35,655 bases of DNA from an uncultured beta proteobacterium (GTDB taxonomy: Bacteria > Pseudomonadota > Gammaproteobacteria > Burkholderiales > Burkholderiaceae_C), in assembly GCA_903828235.1 (NCBI GenBank), contig CAIKLM010000143.1:1-35655 (forward strand). Reading direction: 5' to 3'. The notes below the pieces were generated by a model. It made no database searches. It saw only the letters and a list, made by a program, of their open reading frames with translations, and had not been told where the DNA came from. Shown piece by piece: positions 8,425 to 16,126 of the stretch (positions are counted from its first letter, which is position 1; each line of letters opens with the position of its first letter). A program made the position numbers and the translations under genes.

Positions 8425-9185
8425 CGGCGCCCGGCACGCTGTGGCTGGTGCCGGCGCCGCTGGACCTGGGCGCCGCCGAGACGCCGCTGGACGCCGTGCT
8501 GCCGCAGGCCGTGCTGGCCCGCGCGGCCGCGCTGCAGCACTGGGTGGTGGAAGACGCGAAGTCGGCGCGCGCGCTGCTGCGGCGCGTCGGCCAGCTCGTG
8601 CCGCTGGCGCAGCCGCTGCAGGCGCTGCAGCTGGTGGAACTGCCGCGGCCACCCAAGGGCAGCCCGCGGCCCGGCACCGCGGCCATCGACTGGCGCGCCC
8701 TGCTGGCGCCGGCGCTGCAGGGCCACGACCTCGGCCTGCTCAGCGAAGCCGGCCTGCCCGCCGTGGCCGACCCCGGCAGCCTGCTCGTGGCCGCCGCGCA
8801 CGAGGCCGGCGTGCCGGTGCAGCCGCTGGCGGGCCCGAGCTCGCTGATGCTGGCGCTGGCCGCCAGCGGCCTGAACGGCCAGAGCTTCGCCTTCGTGGGC
8901 TACCTGCCGCAGGAGGCCGAATCGCGCACGGCCAGGATCCGCGAGCTCGAGGCCAGCTCGCGCCGCCTGGGCCAGACGCAGCTGGCCATCGAGACGCCCT
9001 ACCGCAACGCCGCGCTGCTGCAAGCGCTGGTGCAGGCGCTGCAGCCGACGACGCGGCTGTCGGTGAGCGTGGGCCTCACGCTGGACGGCGGCTTCACGCG
9101 CAGCGCCCCCGTGGCCGCCTGGCGGCGCCAGCCGCTGGCGCTGCCCGACCGGCTGCCGGCCGTCTTTGCCTGGCTGGCCGGCTGA
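8421..9185 (+). CDS. SAM-dependent methyltransferase, tetrapyrrole-methylase fold (RsmI-like)
   Basis: A 254-residue protein with the tetrapyrrole methylase fold shared by CobA-type enzymes and the 16S rRNA ribose methyltransferase RsmI. Visible elements are GTLWLVPAPLDLG at the N-terminus, VVEDAKSARALLRR, GLLSEAGLPAVADPGSLLV (the glycine-rich SAM-binding loop) and PLAGPSSLMLALAASGLNG. The opening differs from true RsmI, which reads VATPIGN, so this is the divergent RsmI-like group and its substrate is unknown. The ATG at 8421 overlaps the maf stop as ATGA, so the two are translationally coupled. It ends 25 bp from the convergent helicase. Confidence 0.82.
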   Translation: MTAPGTLWLVPAPLDLGAAETPLDAVLPQAVLARAAALQHWVVEDAKSARALLRRVGQLVPLAQPLQALQLVELPRPPKGSPRPGTAAIDWRALLAPALQGHDLGLLSEAGLPAVADPGSLLVAAAHEAGVPVQPLAGPSSLMLALAASGLNGQSFAFVGYLPQEAESRTARIRELEASSRRLGQTQLAIETPYRNAALLQALVQALQPTTRLSVSVGLTLDGGFTRSAPVAAWRRQPLALPDRLPAVFAWLAG

Positions 9186-9210
9186 GGCGGGCGCGACCGC
9201 TGCGACGCCC

Positions 9211-10707
9211 TTAGCGGTTGCCGCCGAGCAGCGCGCCGACCTTGCGCTTGGGCCGGATGTTGGGCGACACCGCACGCGGCGCAGGAGCCGGCGCTCGGGC
9301 CGACTCCCAGGCGGGCGGCGCGTCGCTGGCCGCCGTGGGCTCGTAGGGCTTGTCGAAGATGGGATCGGCCGGCAGGCGCGGCGTGGCGCGCGGCGGCGGG
9401 GCGCTGCGCTCGGCACGTTCGGTACGCTCGGCGCGCTCGGGCCGTTCGCTGCGGGGCGCCTCGTCGTCGCGGGCGCGGGGCCGCTCGTCGCGGTCGCGGC
9501 GGCGCGGGCGCTCGTCGTCGAGTTCGGCGGGCTCCAGCTCGATCTTCTTCTTGATGAGCTTCTCGATGTCGGCCACCAGGCGGGCGTCGTCGCGCGTGAC
9601 CAACGTGATGGCCAGCCCCGAGGCGCCCGCGCGGCCGGTGCGGCCGATGCGGTGCACGTAGTCCTCGGCGTTGAAGGGCACGTCGAAGTTGAAGACGGCC
9701 GGCAGGTCGGCGATGTCCAGGCCGCGCGCGGCCACGTCGGTGGCCACGAGCAGGTCGACCTCGCCGGCCTTGAAGGCGGCCAACGCCTTCAGGCGCTCGT
9801 CCTGGCTCTTGTCGCCGTGCAGGGCCTGCGTGCGCAGGCCGTCGCGCTCGAAGCTGCGGGCCAGCCGCGCCGCTCCGAGCTTGCTGTTGACGAAGACGAT
9901 GGCCTGGCGGATGTCGCGCGCCTTGACCTGCTGCCGGATGAAGGCGCGCTTGTCGTCGTCGGTGGTGCTGTAGAAGCGCTGCTCCACCGTGCTGGCGGTG
10001 GCGTTGGGGCGCGCCACCTCCACCAGCACCGGGTCCTGCAGGTAGCTGGCGGCGAGCTTCTTGATCTCGGGGCTGAAGGTGGCGCTGAACAGCAGCGTCT
10101 GCCGCGCCTTGGGCAGGTAGGACAGGATGCGCTGCAGGTCGGGCAGGAAGCCGATGTCCAGCATGCGGTCGGCTTCGTCGAGCACCACGTACTCGACCTG
10201 GTTCAGCACCGCGTTCTTGGCCTCGATGTGGTCGAGCAGCCGTCCCGGCGTGGCGATCAGCACCTCGACGCCGGCCTTGAGCTGCAGCGTCTGCGGCTTC
10301 ATGTCGATGCCGCCGAAGACCACCGCCGAGCGCAGCTGCGTCTGCTTGGCGTACTTCTTGACGTTCTCGGCCACCTGGTCGGCCAGCTCGCGCGTGGGCG
10401 CCAGCACCAGCGCGCGCACTGGGTGGCGCGCCGGGCTCATGCTGGCGTTCTCGTGGCGCAGCATCTTCTGCAGCAGCGGGATCGTGAACGCCGCCGTCTT
10501 GCCGGTGCCCGTCTGCGCCGCGCCCATCACGTCGCGGCCCGCCAGCACGATGGGGATGGCCTTGGCCTGGATGGGCGTCATGGCCGTGTAGCCGCTGTCC
10601 GCCACGGCGCGCAGGAGCTTGGGGTCCAGCGGCAACGTGCTGAACAGCGGCGGCTCGGCAGCCGGCTCGGCACCCGTCGGATGCGTCGGTTGGGGGTCGG
10701 TCATCAC
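9211..10707 (-). CDS. rhlE: DEAD-box RNA helicase, RhlE type
   Basis: ATP-dependent RNA helicase likely involved in ribosome assembly or mRNA turnover. The 498 residues hold all main motifs: Q motif near residues 40-47, AQTGTGKT (64-71), PTRELA, TPGR, DEAD (177-180), SAT (208-210), ATDVAARGLD and HRIGRTGR (352-359). The core is followed by a charged low-complexity tail of about 110 residues rich in Arg, Asp, Glu and Pro, ending in KRKVGALLGGNR, typical of RhlE in betaproteobacteria. It is divergent from prsT across 392 bp and convergent with the methyltransferase. Confidence 0.92.
   Translation of the reverse strand: MMTDPQPTHPTGAEPAAEPPLFSTLPLDPKLLRAVADSGYTAMTPIQAKAIPIVLAGRDVMGAAQTGTGKTAAFTIPLLQKMLRHENASMSPARHPVRALVLAPTRELADQVAENVKKYAKQTQLRSAVVFGGIDMKPQTLQLKAGVEVLIATPGRLLDHIEAKNAVLNQVEYVVLDEADRMLDIGFLPDLQRILSYLPKARQTLLFSATFSPEIKKLAASYLQDPVLVEVARPNATASTVEQRFYSTTDDDKRAFIRQQVKARDIRQAIVFVNSKLGAARLARSFERDGLRTQALHGDKSQDERLKALAAFKAGEVDLLVATDVAARGLDIADLPAVFNFDVPFNAEDYVHRIGRTGRAGASGLAITLVTRDDARLVADIEKLIKKKIELEPAELDDERPRRRDRDERPRARDDEAPRSERPERAERTERAERSAPPPRATPRLPADPIFDKPYEPTAASDAPPAWESARAPAPAPRAVSPNIRPKRKVGALLGGNR
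9402..9455. repeat. 9-bp coding tandem repeat in the RhlE tail
   Basis: Six imperfect 9-bp units of the type CGGCACGTT, CGGTACGCT, CGGCGCGCT, CGGGCCGTT. On the helicase strand they encode the tripeptide series SER-PER-AER-TER-AER in one-letter code. Units keep frame, so copy-number change would lengthen the disordered tail without a frameshift. Confidence 0.6.
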
Positions 10708-11099
10708 CGCGGATTATCGCCCGTGCGCGGAGGCCGGGCCTGAAACCGCCCCGGGCGCTGCCCAGGGCTGCGCAAACCGGTGTAACCGGCCGTTGCAGCG
10801 GCTGGCGGCGTGAATAAGCTGCACAAGCCCCGGTGGCGAGCGCGCATCGCACTGGACATTGGCCCTCTTCATGCCACCATCGCCTGACGCTGGCGGCAAC
10901 GGCCGTAGCGGCGCGCCAATCGCCCAGGCGGTGGTTCCGCCCAAGCCCCGACCGCGAAGGAATGCTTTGCCCAACCGCAGAACGGTTGGCCACCATGCCT
11001 TGGGCGACCGATTCCTGCCGTGCCCCAGCACCCGAAGAAGCCGTATCCTCGACGCACCGCATCCGCCCTCGCCCGCCTGACCAGATGCAGCACCCAGCC
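10708..11099. other. 392-bp intergenic region between rhlE and prsT
   Basis: Divergent gap between the helicase (minus) and PrsT (plus) that must hold both promoters. A frame in phase with prsT stays open through most of it, but its translation (Arg/Pro/Ala/His-rich) has no signal peptide and lies upstream of the lipoprotein signal, so it is not taken as coding. A weak sigma-54-like match, TGGCCCTCTTCATGCC at 10860-10875, has the right GG-N10-GC spacing but poor flanking bases. No convincing sigma-70 promoter, RNA gene or repeat was seen. Confidence 0.4.
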
Positions 11100-13871
11100 A
11101 TGCTACGAGTCGCACGTGCCGCCATCGCCGCCGCGGCCGCCATGGCGTTGTTGGGTTGCGGAGAAGACACTCCGCGGGCCCTGACTGAGGAAGCGCGAAC
11201 CGATCTGGCCAAGAGCGATGTGATGTCGGCCGTTGTGCGCTTGAAGCGGGCGGTGCAGGCGGATCCCAGCTCGACTGCGGCACGCACCCTGCTTGGCGAG
11301 GCGTTGCTCGCCGCCGATGACCCCGGAGGTGCGGCGGTCGAGTTGACCAAGAGCCTGGATCAGGGTGGTGACCGGGAACAGGTGATGCCCCTGCTGGCGC
11401 GCGCACTGATGCTCAGCAACCAGCACCGGAAGCTCATCACCGCCTACGGCAACGTGCGCCTGAACAACGCCGATGCGAACGCGGCCTTCATGACCTCCAT
11501 GGCCATGGCCTGGTCGCTGAATGGCGACAAGGCCAAGGCCGCCACGACGCTGAACGCCGTGCTGGCGAGCTCGCCAGACTTCGCGCCGGCGCGCATCGCC
11601 CAGGCTCGGTTCGCTGCCGAGCGCGGTGAGCACCAGTCTGCGCTGCAAATCCTCGACAAGTTGCTGGCGAGCGACCCCAAGCTCTACGAGGCCTGGCACC
11701 TGAAGGGCGAGATCCACACCTACGGGCTTCACGACGCCAAGGCGGCCGAAGGCTTCTTCAAGAAGGCGCTGGAGGTCAACAGCAAGCACTACCTGTCCCA
11801 GCTGGAACTGACCGTGGCCCGCATCGCGGCAGGTGACATGGCCGGCGGCAAGGCGCAGTTCGAGCGGCTGCGAGCCCTCGGCCCGGATCGCCTGGCGACG
11901 GTCCTGCTTGAAGCCCAGATTGCCTTCAACGACAAGGCATTTGCGAAGTCCAAGGAGCTCACGCTGTCCGTCCTGCAGGCACAGCCCGAACACGTCGGCG
12001 CGTTGCAGTTGCTGTCGGCGCTCGAGTGGGAGGCGGGCGGCCCGGTACTGGCGGCAAGACCCCTCGAGACGGCGCTGAAGATCGACCCCAACTTGCCGAA
12101 TGCCCGGACGAACCTGGCCTACATCTACCTTCGGCTGGGCCAACCCGCCAGGGCCCTGGACGTCATCAAGCCCCTGATCAACCAGCCCGGCGCCCCGACG
12201 CGCGTGCTGGCCGCAGCCGCGCAGGCGTCGATGCAACTGAACCGGCTGGACGACGCCGAGGCCCTGTTCTCCCGGGCCGCCGAAGCGTCGCCGAACGATG
12301 CCGAACCGCGCACGGCACTGGCGCTCACGCGCCTGGCCAAAGGCGACGCTTCGGCCGCGTTCACCCAGCTCGAGTCCTTGGCGTCGCAGACGAAAGAAAG
12401 CCTGGCGGATTCGGCCCTCATCACGGCCCGGCTTCGCCGGGGCGAACTCGATGCGGCCCTGGCGGCCGCGCAGGCGCTGCTGAAGAAGGCCCCGAACGCG
12501 GCCGCAAGCCACCAGATCGCCGGGCGCGTCCATCTGGCGCGCAACGATCTGCCTGCAGCGCGCGCGGCGTTCGAGAAGGCCCTCAGCCTTGACCAGCGGC
12601 TGCTGACGGCCGTCGCCAGCCTGGCCGACGTAGACGTGCGCAGCGGCCAGCCCCAGGCCGCGCTGCAGCGCGCGGAGGCGTTCGCCAAGTCGGAACCGGG
12701 CAACTTCGCCGGCCTGTTGCTGCTTGCCGACATGCGCAGGCAGACGGGCGCGTCGCCCGACCTGGTGCACGACGCGCTCAAGCGGGCTGTTGCCGCCGCC
12801 AAGGACGAGCCGGCTCCCCGGCTCAAGCTGATCGAGTTCCATGCAGGCCGCAAGCAGTTCGGCCCTGCGCGCACCGCGGCCCAAGAAGCCATCGCGGCCA
12901 TCCCGAACGACGTGCAGATCCTCGACGCGCTGGGCCAGATGCAGCTGGCCACCGGAGACGTCCAGCAGGCTCTGTCGACCTTTCGCAGCATCACGAGCGT
13001 CGATCCCAACAGCGCGGGCGCCCGCGTCAGGATGGCTCAGGTGCTTCGGTACAGCGATGACCTGAATGGAGCGGTTGCCGAGCTGCGGCGCGCGATCGAG
13101 CTGGACCCCGAGCTGCGCCCTGCCCGCATGACCCTGGTGGACATTCTGGTGAGCCAGAAGCGCTCGAAAGAGGCGATGAGCATCGCCAAGGATCTGCAGC
13201 GCCGACTGCCGAACTCGCCTGCCGGCTACCTGCTGGAAGGCAGCGTGCACAGCAAGCTCAAGAGCTATGACGCGGCCGCGGCCGCGTATCGGCTGGGCAT
13301 GTCCAACACCCGCGACCGCGACGACCTGGCGATGAACTACGTGGGCAGCCTGGTGCTGGGCGGCAAGAGCGGCGAGGCCGAAAAGTTTGCGGTGGACTGG
13401 CTGTCGCGGAACCCTGGCCACGGGCAGATGCAATACGCGCTTGGCGAAATCTATCTGGGGCTGGGCCGGCTGGACAGCGCGGCCCGTCAGTTCGAACGGA
13501 CGCTGACCATCCGAACCGACTATGCCCCCGCGATGAACAACCTGGCCTGGGTGATGGCGCAGCAGCGCAAGCCGGGCGCAGCCGACTTCGCCCGGCGCGC
13601 GCTGGCCTTGGATCCCAACAACCCCAATTACCTCGACACGCTCGCCACGGCACTCGCGCTCGATGGCAAGCTCCAAGAAGCTATCAAGGCGCAACAGCAG
13701 GCCGTGCGTGTGGCGCCGGGTGAGCTGGCTCTGCGGTTGCACCTGGCCAGGCTGGCGCTGGACGCCGGCGACAAGGCCCTGGCGAAAGGCGAGCTCGACC
13801 GGATCCTGGCGGTGCCGACCGCTGCCAGCGCGATCCGCGACGAAGCGAGCGTCCTGTCCAAGCGGCTGTAG
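11100..13871 (+). CDS. prsT: PEP-CTERM system TPR-repeat lipoprotein PrsT
   Basis: Large TPR lipoprotein found with exosortase/PEP-CTERM systems and exopolysaccharide loci; its exact role is unknown, presumably a periplasmic or outer-membrane scaffold. From the ATG at 11100 the product has 923 residues, the usual size for this family. The N-terminus MLRVARAAIAAAAAMALLGC is a lipoprotein signal with lipobox LLGC and acylated C20; the +2 residue is Gly, compatible with outer-membrane sorting. The rest is continuous TPR-type helical hairpins, for example AARTLLGEALLAADDPGGAA, LYEAWHLKGEIH, and near the end APAMNNLAWVMAQQRKPGAA. An alternative ATG at 11085 adds five residues. No clear ribosome binding site precedes either. 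It is followed after 201 bp by a PEP-CTERM gene. Confidence 0.9.
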   Translation: MLRVARAAIAAAAAMALLGCGEDTPRALTEEARTDLAKSDVMSAVVRLKRAVQADPSSTAARTLLGEALLAADDPGGAAVELTKSLDQGGDREQVMPLLARALMLSNQHRKLITAYGNVRLNNADANAAFMTSMAMAWSLNGDKAKAATTLNAVLASSPDFAPARIAQARFAAERGEHQSALQILDKLLASDPKLYEAWHLKGEIHTYGLHDAKAAEGFFKKALEVNSKHYLSQLELTVARIAAGDMAGGKAQFERLRALGPDRLATVLLEAQIAFNDKAFAKSKELTLSVLQAQPEHVGALQLLSALEWEAGGPVLAARPLETALKIDPNLPNARTNLAYIYLRLGQPARALDVIKPLINQPGAPTRVLAAAAQASMQLNRLDDAEALFSRAAEASPNDAEPRTALALTRLAKGDASAAFTQLESLASQTKESLADSALITARLRRGELDAALAAAQALLKKAPNAAASHQIAGRVHLARNDLPAARAAFEKALSLDQRLLTAVASLADVDVRSGQPQAALQRAEAFAKSEPGNFAGLLLLADMRRQTGASPDLVHDALKRAVAAAKDEPAPRLKLIEFHAGRKQFGPARTAAQEAIAAIPNDVQILDALGQMQLATGDVQQALSTFRSITSVDPNSAGARVRMAQVLRYSDDLNGAVAELRRAIELDPELRPARMTLVDILVSQKRSKEAMSIAKDLQRRLPNSPAGYLLEGSVHSKLKSYDAAAAAYRLGMSNTRDRDDLAMNYVGSLVLGGKSGEAEKFAVDWLSRNPGHGQMQYALGEIYLGLGRLDSAARQFERTLTIRTDYAPAMNNLAWVMAQQRKPGAADFARRALALDPNNPNYLDTLATALALDGKLQEAIKAQQQAVRVAPGELALRLHLARLALDAGDKALAKGELDRILAVPTAASAIRDEASVLSKRL

Positions 13872-13905
13872 ACCCTTCGGCCGTCGGCCGCGGGCCGGAA
13901 ACGGG

Positions 13906-13922
13906 TGTCGATATTTCTGACA
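13906..13922 (+). promoter_or_regulatory. Candidate upstream activator site (TGTC-N9-GACA)
   Basis: A short inverted repeat, TGTC, nine A/T-rich bases, GACA, lies 62 bp before the -24 element of the sigma-54 promoter. That is a typical distance for an enhancer bound by a sigma-54 response regulator such as PrsR. The arms are only four bases, so chance occurrence is quite possible. Confidence 0.35.
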
Positions 13923-13984
13923 GCCGCCGTCATCAAGAACGCTGGAAGGTCTTCAAGTTGTTGTTTTGAATGAGTTTTTCTATC

Positions 13985-14000
13985 TGGCACGCCTTCTGCT
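13985..14000 (+). promoter_or_regulatory. Sigma-54 promoter of the PEP-CTERM gene
   Basis: TGGCACGCCTTCTGCT fits the sigma-54 consensus TGGCACRNNNNTTGCW at all but one fixed position (C for the first T of TTGC), with the obligatory GG and GC ten bases apart. Transcription would start near 14011, giving a leader of about 62 nt before the ATG at 14073. Many PEP-CTERM genes are known to be driven by RpoN with the PrsK/PrsR two-component pair, so the match sits exactly where it would be expected. The surrounding 70 bp is A/T-rich against a GC-rich background. Confidence 0.75.
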
Positions 14001-14072
14001 TTGTTTATCTGGCGTTGGGGCAACAGCACAGCGGCAAGCCCCAGGACCAACCATCCAACAGGAAGCGAAACC

Positions 14073-14717
14073 ATGAAGCAAATCTCAACACTGGCGGCGG
14101 GCGTTGCCCTCGCCTTGGCGTCCCTGGGGTCGTCGACCGCGGTTGCCGGCGTGACCTGCGATCTCTGCAGCTGGGTCGGCGGTGGTCCAAACGGTCAGAA
14201 GAACACCTACGTCGGCAGCTTCAACAGTGCGACGCCGGCGGAAGACTCAGCGATGTTCGCGCGGTCCGGAGCCGCCTTCACCGCGCTGACGACCTTCACC
14301 GACGTGTGGATCTTCGAGCTGAACCCGTCCCCGGGCAGCTTCCAGATCAATTCGCAATTCAATTTCGCCCCCGGCGGCGTCACGGGATTCCAGGTGCAGT
14401 TGCGTAACGTCACAACGTCGGGCTGTGGCGTGGTCACTGACGCTGCTGCGAGCTCTTGTTCGGGTGGCTACACCCTGGGATCGGTGATCGCCACCTCTGC
14501 CCCCCCCAACGCGGGCGGTCAGGTCTTCATCAACGAAGTGCAGTTGCTCTCCGCGCCCGCTTACTACGCCTGGGTCGTCAGCGGCACGCGGACGACAGCC
14601 ACCATGTACAACGGCACCGCGACCATCGGGGCGGTTCCCGAGCCCACCAGCCTGGCGCTGGTCGGCGCGGGTCTCCTGGCCGCCGCCATCGGCGCCCGTC
14701 GCAAGCGGGCTGCCTGA
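14073..14717 (+). CDS. PEP-CTERM sorting domain protein
   Basis: A secreted 214-residue protein with an N-terminal signal peptide (MKQISTLAAGVALALASLGS, probable cleavage after AVA at 25). Its C-terminal sorting signal has VPEP at 188-191, a hydrophobic helix SLALVGAGLLAAAIG, and the basic end ARRKRAA. Exosortase cleaves such signals in the inner membrane and the protein is sent to the surface or matrix. The mature part is Ser/Thr/Gly/Asn-rich with four Cys (C29, C32, C118, C129) and a FTDVWIF segment (75-81) like that of FxDxF-type PEP-CTERM proteins. No enzyme motif is visible; a matrix role is inferred from the class. An AGGAAG ribosome binding site lies about 7 nt before the ATG. It has its own sigma-54 promoter and terminator and contains a C8 tract. 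Confidence 0.92.
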   Translation: MKQISTLAAGVALALASLGSSTAVAGVTCDLCSWVGGGPNGQKNTYVGSFNSATPAEDSAMFARSGAAFTALTTFTDVWIFELNPSPGSFQINSQFNFAPGGVTGFQVQLRNVTTSGCGVVTDAAASSCSGGYTLGSVIATSAPPNAGGQVFINEVQLLSAPAYYAWVVSGTRTTATMYNGTATIGAVPEPTSLALVGAGLLAAAIGARRKRAA

Positions 14718-14726
14718 GCTTGGCTC

Positions 14727-14751
14727 AAGGCCGGCTGCTGGCCGGCCTTTT
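14727..14751 (+). terminator. Rho-independent terminator of the PEP-CTERM gene
   Basis: A perfect 9-bp GC-rich stem (AAGGCCGGC with GCCGGCCTT) around a 5-nt loop, followed by TTTT overlapping the stem end. It begins 10 bp after the stop codon. Confidence 0.85.
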
Positions 14752-14778
14752 GACTGCGTCAGATGTGTTGAATCCTCC

Positions 14779-14804
14779 GGCCCGGTGTGGCAGCACACCG
14801 GGCC
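14779..14804. terminator. Perfect 11-bp hairpin between convergent genes
   Basis: GGCCCGGTGTG, four-base loop GCAG, CACACCGGGCC. This very stable stem has no T-run on either side, so it is not a textbook rho-independent terminator. Lying between the PEP-CTERM gene and the convergent glycosyltransferase, it may act as a bidirectional barrier or protect a 3' end. Confidence 0.5.
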
Positions 14805-14869
14805 GCAGTCTTTGTGGCAGCGCCGCGCCCCGGTGCAACGCCTTGCTCGGTGGCCGCTTGCAGCGGCCA

Positions 14870-15985
14870 TCAAGAACCCGGCAGAGACCCCGGCCGCGTG
14901 ACGAAGGCGCGCATCCAGCGCGGCGACTTGAACCGCACGATGCGCCAGTACAGCACCACGTAGGTGAAGACGAACAGCCCCAGGAACCCGACGATGAACG
15001 GCGTGCTGTTCCAGAACAGCACGGCCGGGATCACCGACAGCATGCACAGCATCCACAGGAACGGCGACGTCATCGAGTTGCGGCGCGTCAGGGCCTTGGC
15101 GCTGCGGTCGCCCACCGCCCAGCGCATCACCCGGCGGTAGATGAGCGAGTGCAGGTGGATGCCGTCCGGCATGCTCGGCGGCACGGCACGGATGAACCGG
15201 CGCCGGTAGATGGAGAACAGCGTCTCGAAGACGGGGTAGATGCACACCAGCAGCGGGAACAGCGGCGAGACCTCGGGGTTGCGCACCAGCAGCAGGATGG
15301 CCACCTCGGCCACGAAGAAGCCCAGGAAGTAGGCGCCGCCGTCGCCCAGGAAGATGAGGCCGGCCGGGAAGTTCCACACGAAGAAGCCCAGCACCGCGCC
15401 GATGCCGGCCAGGGCCAGGGCGCCGACGAGGGGGTCTCCCACTTGGTAGGCCACGTAGGCCAGGGCGCCCAGCATGATCACCACGCACATCGACGCCAAG
15501 CCATTGAAGCCGTCGATGATGTTCACCGAGTTGGCGATGCCGGCCACCGCCAGCACGGTGAGCAGCCACGAGCCGACGCCCATCGCCACGATCCAGTCAA
15601 GGCCCGGGATGTCGGTGCGGTTGATGGCCACGCCCAGCCACCAGGCCGCCAGCAGCGCCGACGCAGCCGTGGCAAGCAACCTCTTCAGGGGGCTGACGCG
15701 CTTGGTGATGTCTTCCACCAGCCCGACGGCAAACGCCACGAAGCCGCAGGCCATCAGCTGCAGGCCCAGGCGCCCCTCTGACGACTGGAACCCCATCAGC
15801 CCCAGGGCAAACAGCAAGCCGACGAAGATGCCCAGCCCCCCCACCCGCGGCACCGGGCGCGCATGAAACTTCTGCGGGCCCGACAGATCGTGATCAAGGA
15901 AGAAGTGCTGGTGGCCGCGCGCGAAGTGCACCACAAACAGGGTGACGCCGAGCGACACGGCGAAGGCAATCAGCAGCGCGAGCAT
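14870..15985 (-). CDS. WecA/MraY-family polyprenyl-phosphate sugar-1-phosphate transferase
   Basis: Membrane enzyme that starts polysaccharide synthesis by transferring a sugar-1-phosphate (commonly GlcNAc-1-P) from a UDP sugar to undecaprenyl phosphate. The 371 residues contain many membrane helices and the family signatures: GGLGIFVG near 49-56, the acidic pair E91-D92 in GLVEDITKR, NIIDGFNGLA (155-164), FLGDGGAYFLGF (212-223) and the His-bearing DGIHLHSLIYRR (274-285). This fits the WecA branch rather than MraY. The substrate cannot be read from sequence; a GlcNAc-type sugar is likely given the epimerase in the locus. It is divergent from the export gene across 141 bp and points away from the main gene train. 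Confidence 0.88.
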   Translation of the reverse strand: MLALLIAFAVSLGVTLFVVHFARGHQHFFLDHDLSGPQKFHARPVPRVGGLGIFVGLLFALGLMGFQSSEGRLGLQLMACGFVAFAVGLVEDITKRVSPLKRLLATAASALLAAWWLGVAINRTDIPGLDWIVAMGVGSWLLTVLAVAGIANSVNIIDGFNGLASMCVVIMLGALAYVAYQVGDPLVGALALAGIGAVLGFFVWNFPAGLIFLGDGGAYFLGFFVAEVAILLLVRNPEVSPLFPLLVCIYPVFETLFSIYRRRFIRAVPPSMPDGIHLHSLIYRRVMRWAVGDRSAKALTRRNSMTSPFLWMLCMLSVIPAVLFWNSTPFIVGFLGLFVFTYVVLYWRIVRFKSPRWMRAFVTRPGSLPGS

Positions 15986-16126
15986 TGGCGGATTCTAGAT
16001 AGCGCCACCAGGGCACCTGTGACCGTTGGATAGAATCGCGGGCTCGTCCGACATGCGGCCTCGTCCAACCAAAGGACGACGGGTCGCCCTGCCGCCTGGA
16101 CTTCATTTCGTCTGCAGCGCTCCACG
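15986..16126. promoter_or_regulatory. Divergent promoter region of the polysaccharide locus
   Basis: The 141-bp gap between the initiating transferase (minus) and the export protein (plus). TAGAAT -10-like boxes occur on the minus strand at 15992-15997 and on the plus strand at 16031-16036; both sit in a TAGAATC context also seen before acpP. No good -35 partner is visible for either. They are consensus matches only. Confidence 0.35.

Noticed and set aside
9196..9218. Inverted repeat ACCGCT/AGCGGT between the convergent methyltransferase and rhlE genes
   Set aside because: Six-base arms with an 11-nt loop overlapping the helicase stop, and no T-run; not a convincing terminator.
10860..10875. 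Sigma-54-like site TGGCCCTCTTCATGCC upstream of prsT
   Set aside because: The GG-N10-GC spacing is right but several fixed bases differ and it would leave a leader of over 200 nt; too weak to call.
10833..11099. An 89-codon N-terminal extension of prsT
   Set aside because: It would bury the lipoprotein signal inside the protein, and its composition is not protein-like.
11103..13742. An 879-codon open frame on the minus strand opposite prsT
   Set aside because: High GC keeps opposite-strand frames open; its translation is Gln/Arg/Leu/His-rich without domains, while the plus frame has a lipobox and continuous TPRs.
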